Program-made: the position numbers and the translations under genes
In this document: positions 8,834-17,606 of the stretch, piece by piece
Numbering within the stretch: position 1 is the stretch's first letter
How the letters are laid out: each line of letters opens with the position of its first letter
Notes under the pieces: model-generated
The model's input: the letters and a program-made list of their open reading frames with translations, nothing else
What the model was told of the DNA's origin: nothing
Database searches by the model: none
DNA from: Shewanella gelidimarina
GTDB lineage: Bacteria > Pseudomonadota > Gammaproteobacteria > Enterobacterales > Shewanellaceae
Direction: 5' to 3'
DNA: 64,000 bases
Assembly (NCBI RefSeq): GCF_023283945.1
Contig: NZ_JAKIKW010000004.1
Span: forward strand, 186,001 to 250,000

Positions 8834-9464
8834 CTTAGGAGCAGTACTCAAGCGCTAAAGAGGCAGGGGGAGTCGCTGAATTATCCCCAGCGACGACTAA
8901 GCATTAAACGCTCATACGTTCGCCCAGCTATCACCTTATTGCTTGAATTCATCTTGCTTAATCCATCGAGACATCTTAGTTGTCACCCATTTCAATGTGC
9001 GCATTAGATGCGCATGTTCCTATCCTAATTCGTGCAGTCTTAGTGCATACGATTATCGCAGTGCTATCAGTGCTGTGATGATGTTTTTCGACGTGTTTGA
9101 AGCAGTTTTCCAGCTAAAACATGGGATAAATATTGGCATGGAACAATGAAGTTTGTGCTGTGTTTTTGCTCGGCAGTGATGAATAGCCACTCCGCTGAAT
9201 GCGTAATAATTTAATGGAATGGGTATCGCATGCTCTTGTCCTGAAGATATAGTAGAATCCAATCTCATTTTTTCATAATCTTGGTTGTTAGTTTATTGTG
9301 ATATTTTGCATTTGAAATTAATGCGAATAACAGGGTATAGCGTAATTCAATCATTTGTTGCCAAGGTTTTTTTGGCCAGATGCCCTCACCACAAAACAAC
9401 CGAGTACATTTACCCTAAAAGACCTTTAGCTTGTGATCATTAAGAGCTGGGCCGCGGAATAGTA
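8834..9464. other. 631-bp intergenic region before mrcB
   Basis: No convincing gene. It holds two clear inverted repeats: GTCGCTG (8872-8878) with CAGCGAC (8888-8894) shortly after the GST stop, without a T run, and a TGCGCAT-tag-ATGCGCA hairpin near 9000. A 68-codon open frame at 8943-9149 has no recognisable motif. The last 150 bp presumably carry the mrcB promoter, but I cannot point to a confident -35/-10 pair. Possibly eroded sequence of a former gene. Confidence 0.5.
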
Positions 9465-11870
9465 ATGACAGATAAAGCGACACCAAAACCAAAAGTGACA
9501 CCGAAAGCAAAACCGAAAACGACGGCAAAACCAAAAACAACGGCAAAACGCGCACCGGTTAAAAAAATTTCAGCCGCAAAAGGCGGTAAAAAACCGACAA
9601 AGGCCTCAGGGGCAAAAGCCCATTGGGGGCGTAAAGTCTGGTCTATCAGTTGGAAGCTGGCACTGATTGGTGCGGTATTTGTCGCGGCATACGCCATCTA
9701 TTTAGATCAAATCATTGCGCGTAAATTCGAAGGCCAGAAGTGGCATCTCCCCGCGCAAGTCTTTAGTCGCTCAATGGCCTTGTATCCTGGCGCGGCCGTG
9801 AGTCATGGCCAGCTGATGTCAGAGCTTAAATTGCTCGGTTACCGTAAAGTGGCTAATCCGCGGCAAGTGGGCGAATTTTCTGCCTCTAAAACCAAAATTG
9901 ATCTATGGCGCCGACCCTTCTTACATCCTCAAGGTGACCAAGCAGAACAAAGAGTAATGCTCACCTTTGACTCCAATGGTGTGAGCTCGGTGACTAGAAG
10001 TAGCGACAAACGCCATTTAGCCGTGTTTCATCTCGAGCCGGTGTTATTGGATCGGATGATCACCGGTGATGGCGAAGACCGACTGTTTGTGACAAAGGCA
10101 AAGATGCCGCATTCGATTATCGATGCACTTATCTTGGTTGAAGACCGCAGTTTTTATGAACATCACGGCGTCAATCCGTTTGCGATTGTACGTGCGGCGA
10201 TGGTCAACATTAGTGCTGGACGAACAGTACAAGGTGGCTCAACGCTCACTCAGCAATTGGCTAAGAACTTCTTCTTATCGAGCGAACGTTCGATTATCCG
10301 CAAACTGCGCGAAGCACTGATGGCGATTATTATCGATTTTCGCTATGAAAAAGACGAAATTCTCGAGGCTTACCTCAATGAAGTCTACATGGGACAAGAT
10401 AAGTCTCGTGGCGTGCATGGTATGGGGCTGGCATCGCAATTCTATTTCGGCCGCCCAATCGCTGAGCTGACAATGCCACAACAAGCCTTTTTAGTCGCAG
10501 TGATTAAAGGACCATCCTACTATAACCCTTGGCGTTATCCCGAGAGGGCACAGAAACGACGTGATCTGGTATTGCGCTTGTTAATGGAGGCGGGTGAACT
10601 TAATGTGGCGCAGTATGAGGCCGCGGTTGAATCGCCATTAGGCTTGAGAAAATCAGATAAGCCAGTGCACCAAAAATTGCCGGCATTTTTTGCTGTGGTT
10701 AAGCATGAGTTAGCCACGCGATATGGTGATGCACTGTTACAACAATCAGGGATTAAGGTGTATACCACCCTCGACCCTATGGCGCAGGAAGCCGCTGAAA
10801 AAGCGGTTAAACAAACCCTTAAACAACTAGGTGAAAATAATAAATCCTTGCAGGTTGGCATGGTGCTTACCGATAAATATTCCGCGGGTATTGCCGCTAT
10901 GGTTGGCGATAAAGTACCGAGTTACCAAGGCTTTAATCGTGCCGTTGAGATCCGTCGACCTATAGGTTCTTTAATCAAGCCGTTTGTATATGCAACCGCC
11001 CTGAACCAACCCGATAAATACACACTTGCCACTCCACTAAAGGATCAGGCGATTACCCTTAAAAATGGTCAAGGCAAAACCTGGTCACCGCAAAATGTAG
11101 ATAAAAAATTCCGCGGCCAAGTGCCTTTGCTTACCGCCTTTAAAAAATCGATGAACGTACCCACCGTTAATCTAGGGATGGCGATAGGTGTCGGGAGTGT
11201 TGCTACCACGCTAGATCGCGCGGGTTGGAAAGATAAGATCCCTGAGTACCCGTCAATGTTACTCGGTGCAGTCAACGGTTCCCCCTTAATGGTCGCGCAA
11301 GTCTTCCAAACCATCGCTGATAATGGTCGCTATCGCCATCTAAATTCAGTGACCACGGTATTAGATGCCAACAACCAACCGCTGGCGGCATCAAGACCTA
11401 AAGCCACTCAAGCGATTCCAGCAGCGAGTAACTACTTGGTTAAATATGCAATGACGCAGGTGGTAGAAGCTGGCACCGCTAAACGTTTAGGCAATGCTTT
11501 TCCGCGTACCACTCTCGCAGGTAAAACGGGTACCAGTAATGATTCCAGAGACTCTTGGTTTGCCGGTTTTGATGAGCGTAATGTCGCGGCTATTTGGGTG
11601 GGGCGAGATGATAACGGAAAAACCAATCTCTATGGTAGTAGTGGCGCGATGGCGGTATACCAAGCTTTCTTGAAGAATCGTCCACCTTTGAGCTTACGGA
11701 TGGCGCCAGTCGATGGCGTGGTACAGGGTTACTTTGAACATGATACTGGCGTGGCAAAAGAAGCGGACTGCGGCAATGTCATGCGTGTACCAGCACTGAG
11801 GGAAAGCTATCAACCCGCAGCCAATTGCGGTGAGCCATTGCCTTGGTGGAAAAAGCTGATTGGCGGGTAA
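9465..11870 (+). CDS. mrcB: Penicillin-binding protein 1B (bifunctional murein transglycosylase/transpeptidase)
   Basis: 801-aa inner-membrane, periplasm-facing enzyme that polymerises lipid II and cross-links peptidoglycan. Order: a cytoplasmic lysine/threonine/proline-rich tail with short repeats (residues 3-50), one membrane segment (about 65-82), UB2H region, family 51 glycosyltransferase with catalytic Glu226 in ILVEDRSFYEHHGVNP and QGGSTLTQQLAKNFF, and a transpeptidase domain with Ser502 in PIGSLIKPF (SxxK), KSMNVP (SxN) and GKTGTSND (KTG, Lys687). Length and the UB2H-type insert favour PBP1B over PBP1A. Its outer-membrane activator LpoB is not in view. Monocistronic, ended by a hairpin terminator at 11921. 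Confidence 0.93.
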   Translation: MTDKATPKPKVTPKAKPKTTAKPKTTAKRAPVKKISAAKGGKKPTKASGAKAHWGRKVWSISWKLALIGAVFVAAYAIYLDQIIARKFEGQKWHLPAQVFSRSMALYPGAAVSHGQLMSELKLLGYRKVANPRQVGEFSASKTKIDLWRRPFLHPQGDQAEQRVMLTFDSNGVSSVTRSSDKRHLAVFHLEPVLLDRMITGDGEDRLFVTKAKMPHSIIDALILVEDRSFYEHHGVNPFAIVRAAMVNISAGRTVQGGSTLTQQLAKNFFLSSERSIIRKLREALMAIIIDFRYEKDEILEAYLNEVYMGQDKSRGVHGMGLASQFYFGRPIAELTMPQQAFLVAVIKGPSYYNPWRYPERAQKRRDLVLRLLMEAGELNVAQYEAAVESPLGLRKSDKPVHQKLPAFFAVVKHELATRYGDALLQQSGIKVYTTLDPMAQEAAEKAVKQTLKQLGENNKSLQVGMVLTDKYSAGIAAMVGDKVPSYQGFNRAVEIRRPIGSLIKPFVYATALNQPDKYTLATPLKDQAITLKNGQGKTWSPQNVDKKFRGQVPLLTAFKKSMNVPTVNLGMAIGVGSVATTLDRAGWKDKIPEYPSMLLGAVNGSPLMVAQVFQTIADNGRYRHLNSVTTVLDANNQPLAASRPKATQAIPAASNYLVKYAMTQVVEAGTAKRLGNAFPRTTLAGKTGTSNDSRDSWFAGFDERNVAAIWVGRDDNGKTNLYGSSGAMAVYQAFLKNRPPLSLRMAPVDGVVQGYFEHDTGVAKEADCGNVMRVPALRESYQPAANCGEPLPWWKKLIGG

Positions 11871-11920
11871 GTTTGCATAGCCAAAATAGCGAATAGAATA
11901 TTCTCTATAACAATAAATTT

Positions 11921-11956
11921 AAAAAGGTTTATGCTTGATGCATAAACCTTTTTCCG
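11921..11956 (+). terminator. Terminator after mrcB
   Basis: AAAAAGGTTTATG (11921-11933) pairs perfectly with CATAAACCTTTTT (11941-11953) around a 7-nt loop; the tail supplies the T run. Because both arms carry A/T runs it could act in both directions. Confidence 0.85.
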
Positions 11957-12052
11957 TTTATAGAACTGAGTAAAAAGCGACTGCGGATGAAGTGTCGATT
12001 ATTATCCTTCGTTTAAACATTCGGGGTAATGGCATAATTGAAAGGACAATAA

Positions 12053-12955
12053 ATGGACTTGAACTTACTGAAAACCTTTGACGCCGTGATGAAGTCGCAA
12101 AGTGTGAATGTTGCAGCAGAGTCATTAGGCATCACAGCCCCGGCAGTAAGTCAGGCGCTAAATAGATTGCGTGAGCAATACAGTGATCCTTTGTTTATCA
12201 GAGAGGGGCGCGGTATTCGTCCTACCAATTTTGCTATAGAGCTACATGCTGAGATCCAAGAACCCCTCAGTTTGTTGGTCAATGGTGCAAACTCTCGGCA
12301 TAGTTTTGATGCCTTATCGAGTAAGCGTACCTTTCGGGTTTCAAGCCATAAAGATATTGATTTGATGATAGTGCCTAACTTTGCAAAATACCGTGCAGAG
12401 CACGCCCCAAATACTAAAATTATTGCCGATATTGAACATACTGATGAACAGTCTAGGCAAGAAGACTTACGAATGCGTAAGGTCGATATTATTTTATCTA
12501 CCGTGCCGTTTGAAGATCATGGCTATCATAACCAAATACTTTACGAGCAAGAGTTGGTGGTGTCCCTAAGCGTAAATCATCCACGGATCCAAGGATGCAT
12601 AACGGAGGAGCAATTTTTTGCTGAAAAGCACATTTTGTGGGAAACCCAGAGAATGGATAGTCATGCGCTAAACTCGGTTACTGAGAAAGTATTACCCACG
12701 AGAAAAGTGGCTTATTGCACTAGCTCTATATTAACGGGTCTGCATTTAGTCAGTGACACTGAATGGCTATGTGTTAGTGCACGTTGGCATGCGGAAAGAG
12801 TCGCAAAAGCGGGAGATGGGCAGGTGCTGGATATTCCATTCGAAACAAAGAGAGTGCCTATTTACATGACATGGCATCAATCTCAACGCACCGATAATGG
12901 ACATCAGTGGTTTAGAGAGGCGTTAGTGCATGCCACTGAGTGTTATAAGCACTAG
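12053..12955 (+). CDS. LysR-family transcriptional regulator (LeuO/NodD-like)
   Basis: 300 aa beginning MDLNLLKTFDAVMKSQSVNV, with a helix-turn-helix AESLGITAPAVSQALNRLRE and the phrase SDPLFIREGRGIRPT, which is typical of the NodD/LeuO/SyrM branch of LysR regulators. The C-terminal half is the effector domain. It stands alone between the mrcB terminator and the convergent PepSY gene, so no target is implied by position. Effector unknown. Confidence 0.87.
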   Translation: MDLNLLKTFDAVMKSQSVNVAAESLGITAPAVSQALNRLREQYSDPLFIREGRGIRPTNFAIELHAEIQEPLSLLVNGANSRHSFDALSSKRTFRVSSHKDIDLMIVPNFAKYRAEHAPNTKIIADIEHTDEQSRQEDLRMRKVDIILSTVPFEDHGYHNQILYEQELVVSLSVNHPRIQGCITEEQFFAEKHILWETQRMDSHALNSVTEKVLPTRKVAYCTSSILTGLHLVSDTEWLCVSARWHAERVAKAGDGQVLDIPFETKRVPIYMTWHQSQRTDNGHQWFREALVHATECYKH

Positions 12956-13100
12956 TTTTTTGGTACAACCTATTAGTTGGATGATGTTAATCATGGCTTA
13001 ATTCGTTTTTAGGTACATTTTGTCGATGCATCAAGGGGGGGGCAATAGTGTTCTCTGATATTGACGGAGCCCATGCTCGAGGCCGAAATGGTAAGAGAGT

Positions 13101-13871
13101 TTATTTTTTACGACGCTTAACTTTTACTGGTTTTTGCTGCAGCCAAATATAGCAGCCAGTCAATGACATTATGATCAGTGCTAGCGCGACAAGATCCATC
13201 ATCCAAGGGCCTAACGCACCAAAGAAACGACCACTGTGTAGATCGAGTAATACCCGCTCCCAATGTAGACGACTGGCGCGTATTTGCTCTGTAATCTCAT
13301 TGCTATCGGTATTATTTAAGGTCTTAACCCAAGGAATTGCGGCAAGAGGTTGAGATTGAGACCAATCAATAAGATCACTGTCAGCGACAAATAATCCCGA
13401 TTGCGTTTTTAGCCAAAGATTGTCTTGCAACCCAAGTGCTTGTATATGAGAGGGCAAACCTGTCGCACTATCTTGCGTTTCCAGTAGTTCACCTTGCTGA
13501 GATAGCAGGTAGAGGTGATTAGTATCCACAGCCACAATCATCTGGTCATAGCTGATAACCGCTAACACTGAGCTATTAGCCTCAAGAATTAACTGAGTAT
13601 CAAGCCACACTTGGTTACCGGCGCTAATCAACTTTTGTGGCGTTTGCTGATAAAGATTAACGTCTTTTGGTGCTTTTACGCCGTAGTAATCGAGTAGCCA
13701 GCTTTGTTTTACTTGAGCGGTATCGAGGGAAAGGTGATTACTGTGGTTGATCAGTACGCCTGAAACGGCCATGAAAATGACGAATAAGGTCGAAAAAATA
13801 CCTATTCTGCGATGCCAAGGGCGTAATTGTCGTAACAGTTTTACTCTTAAACTAGGATGTTTTCGCGTCAT
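13101..13871 (-). CDS. PepSY-associated transmembrane protein
   Basis: 256 aa. An N-terminal LRPWHRRIGIFSTLFVIFMA segment is the first membrane helix with the conserved W-H pair; a large periplasmic part follows (about 45-215) and a second helix near 222-245 (MMDLVALALIIMSLTGCYIW), preceded by LLDLHSGRFFG. This is the PepSY_TM architecture found in membrane electron-transfer proteins, where intramembrane histidines often bind haem. It overlaps the upstream FMN-binding gene by four bases (13868-13871), so the two are translated together. With the porin gene it forms a probable three-gene operon. A role as membrane partner that feeds electrons to a periplasmic flavoprotein is inferred from architecture only. 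Confidence 0.8.
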   Translation of the reverse strand: MTRKHPSLRVKLLRQLRPWHRRIGIFSTLFVIFMAVSGVLINHSNHLSLDTAQVKQSWLLDYYGVKAPKDVNLYQQTPQKLISAGNQVWLDTQLILEANSSVLAVISYDQMIVAVDTNHLYLLSQQGELLETQDSATGLPSHIQALGLQDNLWLKTQSGLFVADSDLIDWSQSQPLAAIPWVKTLNNTDSNEITEQIRASRLHWERVLLDLHSGRFFGALGPWMMDLVALALIIMSLTGCYIWLQQKPVKVKRRKK

Positions 13872-14401
13872 TCTTTATCTTTTTTAATCACATAGTCGTT
13901 TAGGTACAGGGCTATTCGGGATAACTTTGTTAACGCTCGAACGGATAACGTTGCGCCTGTTATGCCATCGATATGTGTATCGAGTTGCAAGTTTTGCTTG
14001 AGTTTGGCTGATTTAAACTGATCAGTAAAGAAGTCATGCCTGACTTCATCGCCGCGACTTTCTCTATAAACCAGTACTTTTGTCTGGGCAATAGCACTGT
14101 CTTTGACATGAATGGCCACAGTGATGGGGGATTCTTTGCCTATTTCATCCATAATCCAAACGCTTTCATTGGCTTGCTGCCAGTAGCGTAGACGCATTTT
14201 TTTATAGCGATGGGCGAGGATAGACTCAATGGCTTGTTGAGCGGGTTCGTCAATCCAGAATACTTTAGCTTTAGGCACTTCAGCATTAAAGGCTTGGCTT
14301 ATAAACTCTTCTGGCTCTTGGTAGGTCCCTCTAGCGTTTACTGCAGCGCTCATCAATGAGCAGCTTAATAAGACAGATAATATAACGAGAGGTCGTTTCA
14401 T
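13868..14401 (-). CDS. Periplasmic FMN-binding domain protein
   Basis: 177 aa with a signal peptide (MKRPLVILSVLLSCSLMSAA, cleavage near residue 23). The C-terminal domain contains DGITGATLSV, the motif on which FMN is attached covalently through its phosphate to the threonine (Thr151) by ApbE flavin transferase, as in NqrC, RnfG and related proteins. It should therefore be a periplasmic flavoprotein carrying electrons. It is translationally coupled to the PepSY gene and follows a porin gene; a Fur-like site precedes the set. This points to metal or haem reduction at the envelope, but that is inference. Confidence 0.83.
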   Translation of the reverse strand: MKRPLVILSVLLSCSLMSAAVNARGTYQEPEEFISQAFNAEVPKAKVFWIDEPAQQAIESILAHRYKKMRLRYWQQANESVWIMDEIGKESPITVAIHVKDSAIAQTKVLVYRESRGDEVRHDFFTDQFKSAKLKQNLQLDTHIDGITGATLSVRALTKLSRIALYLNDYVIKKDKE

Positions 14402-14491
14402 GTTGATCTAGCTCGTGTGATGGTAAATGTATGAGTGCTCAATATTGAGCACTCACTGATGTAACAACTGAGCTGCTGAGTCTAGTTCAAA

Positions 14492-15670
14492 TTAGAACTG
14501 GTACCCAACGCCTAAGTTAAATCCGTCAGCATCTTTAGCGCCGCCCACTTTTTCATAGTCAGCTTTAAATACCACGTTTTCGTGCAACCAGTAGTTAATA
14601 CCCACGTTGGTTTGCTCTACTTTAGTGTCATCGCTGTTGCCTGCGTTGTTGTCATACTCGTTGTAACGAGCAAACACACCAAAGCTTTCGTTGAAACGAT
14701 ATGAAGGTTCAATGTAGTAACCGTTTTGATCATCACGACCTAAGGCTTCTGCTTCTTGACCATCGATATCCCACTGAGCATAAAGCGCTTTGATGGTGAA
14801 ACCTTGGATAGAGTAGATAGCATGAGCCGTTAGCAATGTTGCAGATGCAGTATCAACAGCAGCGCGGCCTTGAGTTAGATCTGACTGGTACTGAGCTGTA
14901 GCGGCTAATTCTAGACCCGGTACTGCGGTGTACTTAATGCGAGCGGTATATGCTAAGTCTTCAGCTTTTGCTTTAGACACTTTTTGACGTCCGCCGCGAA
15001 TACTGTATGACTCATCAACATATAGACCCGAGGTCACGGCACCATCAAATGCCAGACCTGGAGCCGCTTGAATGTTTAGGTTTAGACCCGCTTCCCACCA
15101 AGTGGCAGGCAAGATGTTTTTCTCAACAGGGTTACGCTCAACACCGTAAAACGCTGGTGGCTCGTGAGTTTCGTTAATGATGCCGACAGGCATTAGGAAC
15201 AGACCCGCTTTACCGGTAAACATGTCGTTAAAGTCATGCTCAATGTAAGCTTGTTCGAGTTCTACTTCACCATTTTGACCGTCACCAGAGATTGAGTGTT
15301 CAACTTCTAGCTCAGAGAAGAAACGTGTGCTGTCAGTGAACTCATGGCCAACAAAAAGCACGAAACGATGGAAGTCGAACTCTTTCTTGTCTTTGCCACT
15401 TTTGTTATCAGTGATGTTGTTGTAGTGAAGTTCACCATAACCGCCAATAGTGGTCGCGCTCTTAGATTCAGAAGCTGACTCTTCAACAACATCAGCTGTT
15501 TTCTCAACACGTTTTTCAGTTTCATCAAGACGCTTTTCAAGATCTTGTAAGACTTTTTGTTGTTGCTCAATAATCTTGCGTAGCTCAGCAGTTTCATCCG
15601 AAGCGTAAGCCCCTTGAGCCGCAAACATGCTAACTAGCGCAGTAGCAAGTAACGTTTTTTTCATCATCAT
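14492..15670 (-). CDS. Outer-membrane porin with N-terminal coiled coil
   Basis: 392 aa. A signal peptide (to about residue 23, ...AAQGAYA) is followed by a heptad-like charged coiled coil (residues 26-65: ETAELRKIIEQQQKVLQDLE and on), then a 16- to 18-strand barrel beginning TTIGGYGELHYNN and ending GVGYQF. The coiled coil before a barrel is typical of the OprO/OprP-like or trimeric porin relatives; the substrate cannot be read from sequence. Three successive ATGs (15670, 15667, 15664) could start it. It leads a minus-strand group with the FMN-binding and PepSY genes (90-bp gap) and has a Fur-like box upstream, so iron-responsive expression is plausible. Confidence 0.82.
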   Translation of the reverse strand: MMMKKTLLATALVSMFAAQGAYASDETAELRKIIEQQQKVLQDLEKRLDETEKRVEKTADVVEESASESKSATTIGGYGELHYNNITDNKSGKDKKEFDFHRFVLFVGHEFTDSTRFFSELEVEHSISGDGQNGEVELEQAYIEHDFNDMFTGKAGLFLMPVGIINETHEPPAFYGVERNPVEKNILPATWWEAGLNLNIQAAPGLAFDGAVTSGLYVDESYSIRGGRQKVSKAKAEDLAYTARIKYTAVPGLELAATAQYQSDLTQGRAAVDTASATLLTAHAIYSIQGFTIKALYAQWDIDGQEAEALGRDDQNGYYIEPSYRFNESFGVFARYNEYDNNAGNSDDTKVEQTNVGINYWLHENVVFKADYEKVGGAKDADGFNLGVGYQF

Positions 15671-15730
15671 TCGGTCCCTTTGTTAAGTCGGGTTATAAAT
15701 TTTGTGAGGAGTTTATCAATTGAGTAACAT

Positions 15731-15749
15731 AATGCAAACTATTCTCATT
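15731..15749 (-). promoter_or_regulatory. Possible Fur box upstream of porin/FMN/PepSY operon
   Basis: AATGCAAACTATTCTCATT lies about 60-80 bp before the porin start. Compared with the 7-1-7 Fur pattern TGATAAT-N-ATTATCA, the right half (ATTCTCA) matches 6 of 7 and the left half 4 of 7. Moderate match only. The remainder of the 15671-16160 intergenic region shows nothing else I can name. Confidence 0.4.
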
Positions 15750-16160
15750 CAAATTATGATTAAGATCAAGGTTCGTAAATAAACTGTATCAGCTGCCTGT
15801 ATTTTACATTTGTGCTGGTTGTAAGTTATATGCTTTAAAACAGTGGCTTAAGTGTTTTTATGGGAGGTGGCTCGCTGTTACACTTTTCTTTACGTTACTC
15901 AATGTGTGAAATTGATACGCTTGGTTTAAGCTAAACAGATTGAAGAAAGGCACAGTAAAAGTAAGGTTTTAGCGATGTTTTGAGCTATCCATTCTTAAAG
16001 TAACGAGTTTTTTGTTAACGTTCATGGTGATATAAACGTGTTAAAACCTAGACTAATTGGGGGTGTGGGGCCATCATGCTAAGTCATCGGGTGAGTCAAT
16101 TTTTGATCATGGTATACAATGCTTGCCCATTTTACAGGCTAACAAGATTGTTGAGTGATT

Positions 16161-16868
16161 ATGTTTCTAAGTTCTTTCTTTAAAAAAACAAACCAGTCTA
16201 TTTTAATCGCTCCTGAACAGGCTAGTGAGTTTGCTAAAAGCGTTGCACAAGATTTCAATCCTATTCATGACGTTGCCGCAAAGCGCTTTTGTGTACCAGG
16301 CGATCTGCTTTTCTCTCTGGTATTGAATGAATACGGTCTTAGCCAAAAAATGACGTTTAATTTTGCTGGCATGGTCGGTGAAGGTGTAAAGCTGCAGTTT
16401 CCCGTTACCGTAGATGAAGATTTCGATATTCATGATGATAAAGAAAAGTGCTATTTAAACGTACATCGCAGCGGTGATGTTAGACATTGTGATGTTCAGA
16501 TTGAATCATTTATTCGCAAATATGTCGCGTTTTCAGGTCTTAACTTTATGCATATTTTGGTGCCGATGATGAAACAGCGCCAAATGATGATCAATCCTGC
16601 AAGGCCGCTAGTGATCTATGAAAGCATGTCTTTTGATTTAACCACGCTCGACTTTACCGAAGTTGAGCTCACGTTAGTGAAGGAAGATTTACAGATCCAA
16701 GGTAAGCGTGGCGATGTCACATTAACGTTTGAGCTCCACAGTGGTGACACTCTGGTTGGCACCGGAATTAAGACATTGGTGATGAGCGGCCTACGCCCAT
16801 ACGTTGATGACCAAGCACAGCAGATGTTTGATAAATACGAAGAGCGCCGAATTAGCTATAGCGCTTAG
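16161..16868 (+). CDS. DUF3581 family protein
   Basis: 235 aa from the ATG at 16161 (a GTG two codons earlier also opens the frame). It matches the DUF3581 family pattern: MFLSSFFKK start, APEQASEFAKSVAQDFNPIH, KRFCVPGDLLFSLVL, and a FAGMVGEG turn, ending with PYVDDQAQQMFDKYEERR. The early F-N-P-I-H-D segment resembles hot-dog fold MaoC-like hydratases (their D-x-N-P-I-H), so an acyl-binding fold is likely, but no reaction is known for the family. It stands alone and is followed by a good terminator. Confidence 0.8.
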   Translation: MFLSSFFKKTNQSILIAPEQASEFAKSVAQDFNPIHDVAAKRFCVPGDLLFSLVLNEYGLSQKMTFNFAGMVGEGVKLQFPVTVDEDFDIHDDKEKCYLNVHRSGDVRHCDVQIESFIRKYVAFSGLNFMHILVPMMKQRQMMINPARPLVIYESMSFDLTTLDFTEVELTLVKEDLQIQGKRGDVTLTFELHSGDTLVGTGIKTLVMSGLRPYVDDQAQQMFDKYEERRISYSA

Positions 16869-16901
16869 AAAGGCTGGCCCGCTATTGGGCATAGGATTCA
16901 G

Positions 16902-16937
16902 ACCGATTGATCGCACTAGCGATTAGTCGGTTTTTTG
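16902..16937 (+). terminator. Terminator after the DUF3581 gene
   Basis: ACCGATTGATCGC pairs with GCGATTAGTCGGT (two G-U type positions) across an ACTA loop, followed by six T. Confidence 0.82.
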
Positions 16938-17088
16938 CTTTATAGTGCTGATTAAATCAGCAGCCAATTGGTTGCGGGCTTTTGAGTGATTAAAGTGTGA
17001 GTTAGCTCACTTGAGGCTAGCGTTGAGATAACGCATTCTATTTAACCCTATTGATCGTGTTTAGATGCGGTTCTTAGTGGATCCGTTC

Positions 17089-17288
17089 GGATGAAGGTAG
17101 CAGGAGAGTAGGGATAAATACCACTTCCAATAAATATGTGCTCAATTCAGAGCAACTATTCAATAGAATTGGTATACCTACACCGACGAGGCAACTTTTT
17201 TTTGAGCTCTATTTCACTATATTAATGTATAGCGTAGCGCTCAAACTAAGGACTCTTTCAGGTGCCACATTGTGGTGAGGACTGTTAC
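17089..17288 (+). promoter_or_regulatory. Probable first aptamer of a tandem glycine riboswitch (divergent)
   Basis: Directly before the clear second aptamer are the same landmarks in the same order but spread out: GCAGGAGAGTAGGGAT, CACCGACGAGGCAAC near 17182 (compare CACCGAAGGGGCAA), and GGACTCTTTCAGGT near 17250, ending in GAGGACTGTTACTGG. An extra small hairpin (CCAC-at-TGTGG type) sits after CAGGT, and the P3 part is long. Tandem glycine aptamers in Vibrio are arranged this way. Loss of some consensus bases makes ligand binding by this copy uncertain. Confidence 0.6.
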
Positions 17289-17414
17289 TGGACGAGCCTC
17301 TGGAGAGACTGTGAACAGATAAGCGTTGCAAGCTTTATTTGCCACACAGCGCCGAAGGCGAAAGTGCTAACAGAACATGGTTAGCGCGAAACGCTCAGGC
17401 AAAAGGACAGAGGA
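17289..17414 (+). promoter_or_regulatory. Glycine riboswitch, second aptamer
   Basis: Contains the consensus pieces in order: GGACGAGCCTCTGGAGAGAC (17290 on), GCGCCGAAGGCGAAAG, and GAAACGCTCAGGCAAAAGG with the closing GACAGAGG (to about 17413). This is the glycine-sensing gcvT-type aptamer. It lies about 190 bp upstream of an alanine/glycine:cation symporter gene, the usual target in gammaproteobacteria. The GAGGAGA at 17410-17416 can pair with TCTCCTC at 17547-17553, so the switch may act through alternative pairing that hides a ribosome-binding site. Confidence 0.9.
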
Positions 17415-17418
17415 GAGG

Positions 17419-17502
17419 ATGACTGTGTTAGCTATTATCAACCCGATATTAGTCACTGTCGTTTGCTGCTGCGCCTTTTCTGCCTTTTATTGGGTTAGAT
17501 AA
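17419..17502 (+). CDS. Possible 27-aa hydrophobic leader peptide between riboswitch and symporter
   Basis: ATG at 17419 opens a 27-codon frame ending TAA at 17500-17502: M-T-V-L-A-I-I-N-P-I-L-V-T-V-V then C-C-C-A-F-S-A-F-Y-W-V-R. An excellent Shine-Dalgarno (GAGGAG, 17410-17415) lies at correct distance and belongs to the 3' end of the glycine aptamer. The peptide is a single hydrophobic helix with three consecutive cysteines and a basic end, like small inner-membrane proteins. It may be a real small protein, a translated leader used in control of the symporter, or chance. Confidence 0.5.
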   Translation: MTVLAIINPILVTVVCCCAFSAFYWVR

Positions 17503-17606
17503 ACCGCTCGCTGCGATCAACAGCGGCGAACACCAGCCATTTCTTTTCTCCTCCGATTATTAATAACTTTATACCAAGTTACGCTGTTTAATATTCGAGG
17601 AACACC

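Noticed and set aside
9000-9020. TGCGCAT-tag-ATGCGCA hairpin as a terminator
   Set aside because: No T run follows on either strand and no gene ends close by.
8943-9149. 68-codon open frame before mrcB
   Set aside because: No motif, no ribosome-binding site, unusual composition; an antisense frame of similar length overlaps it.
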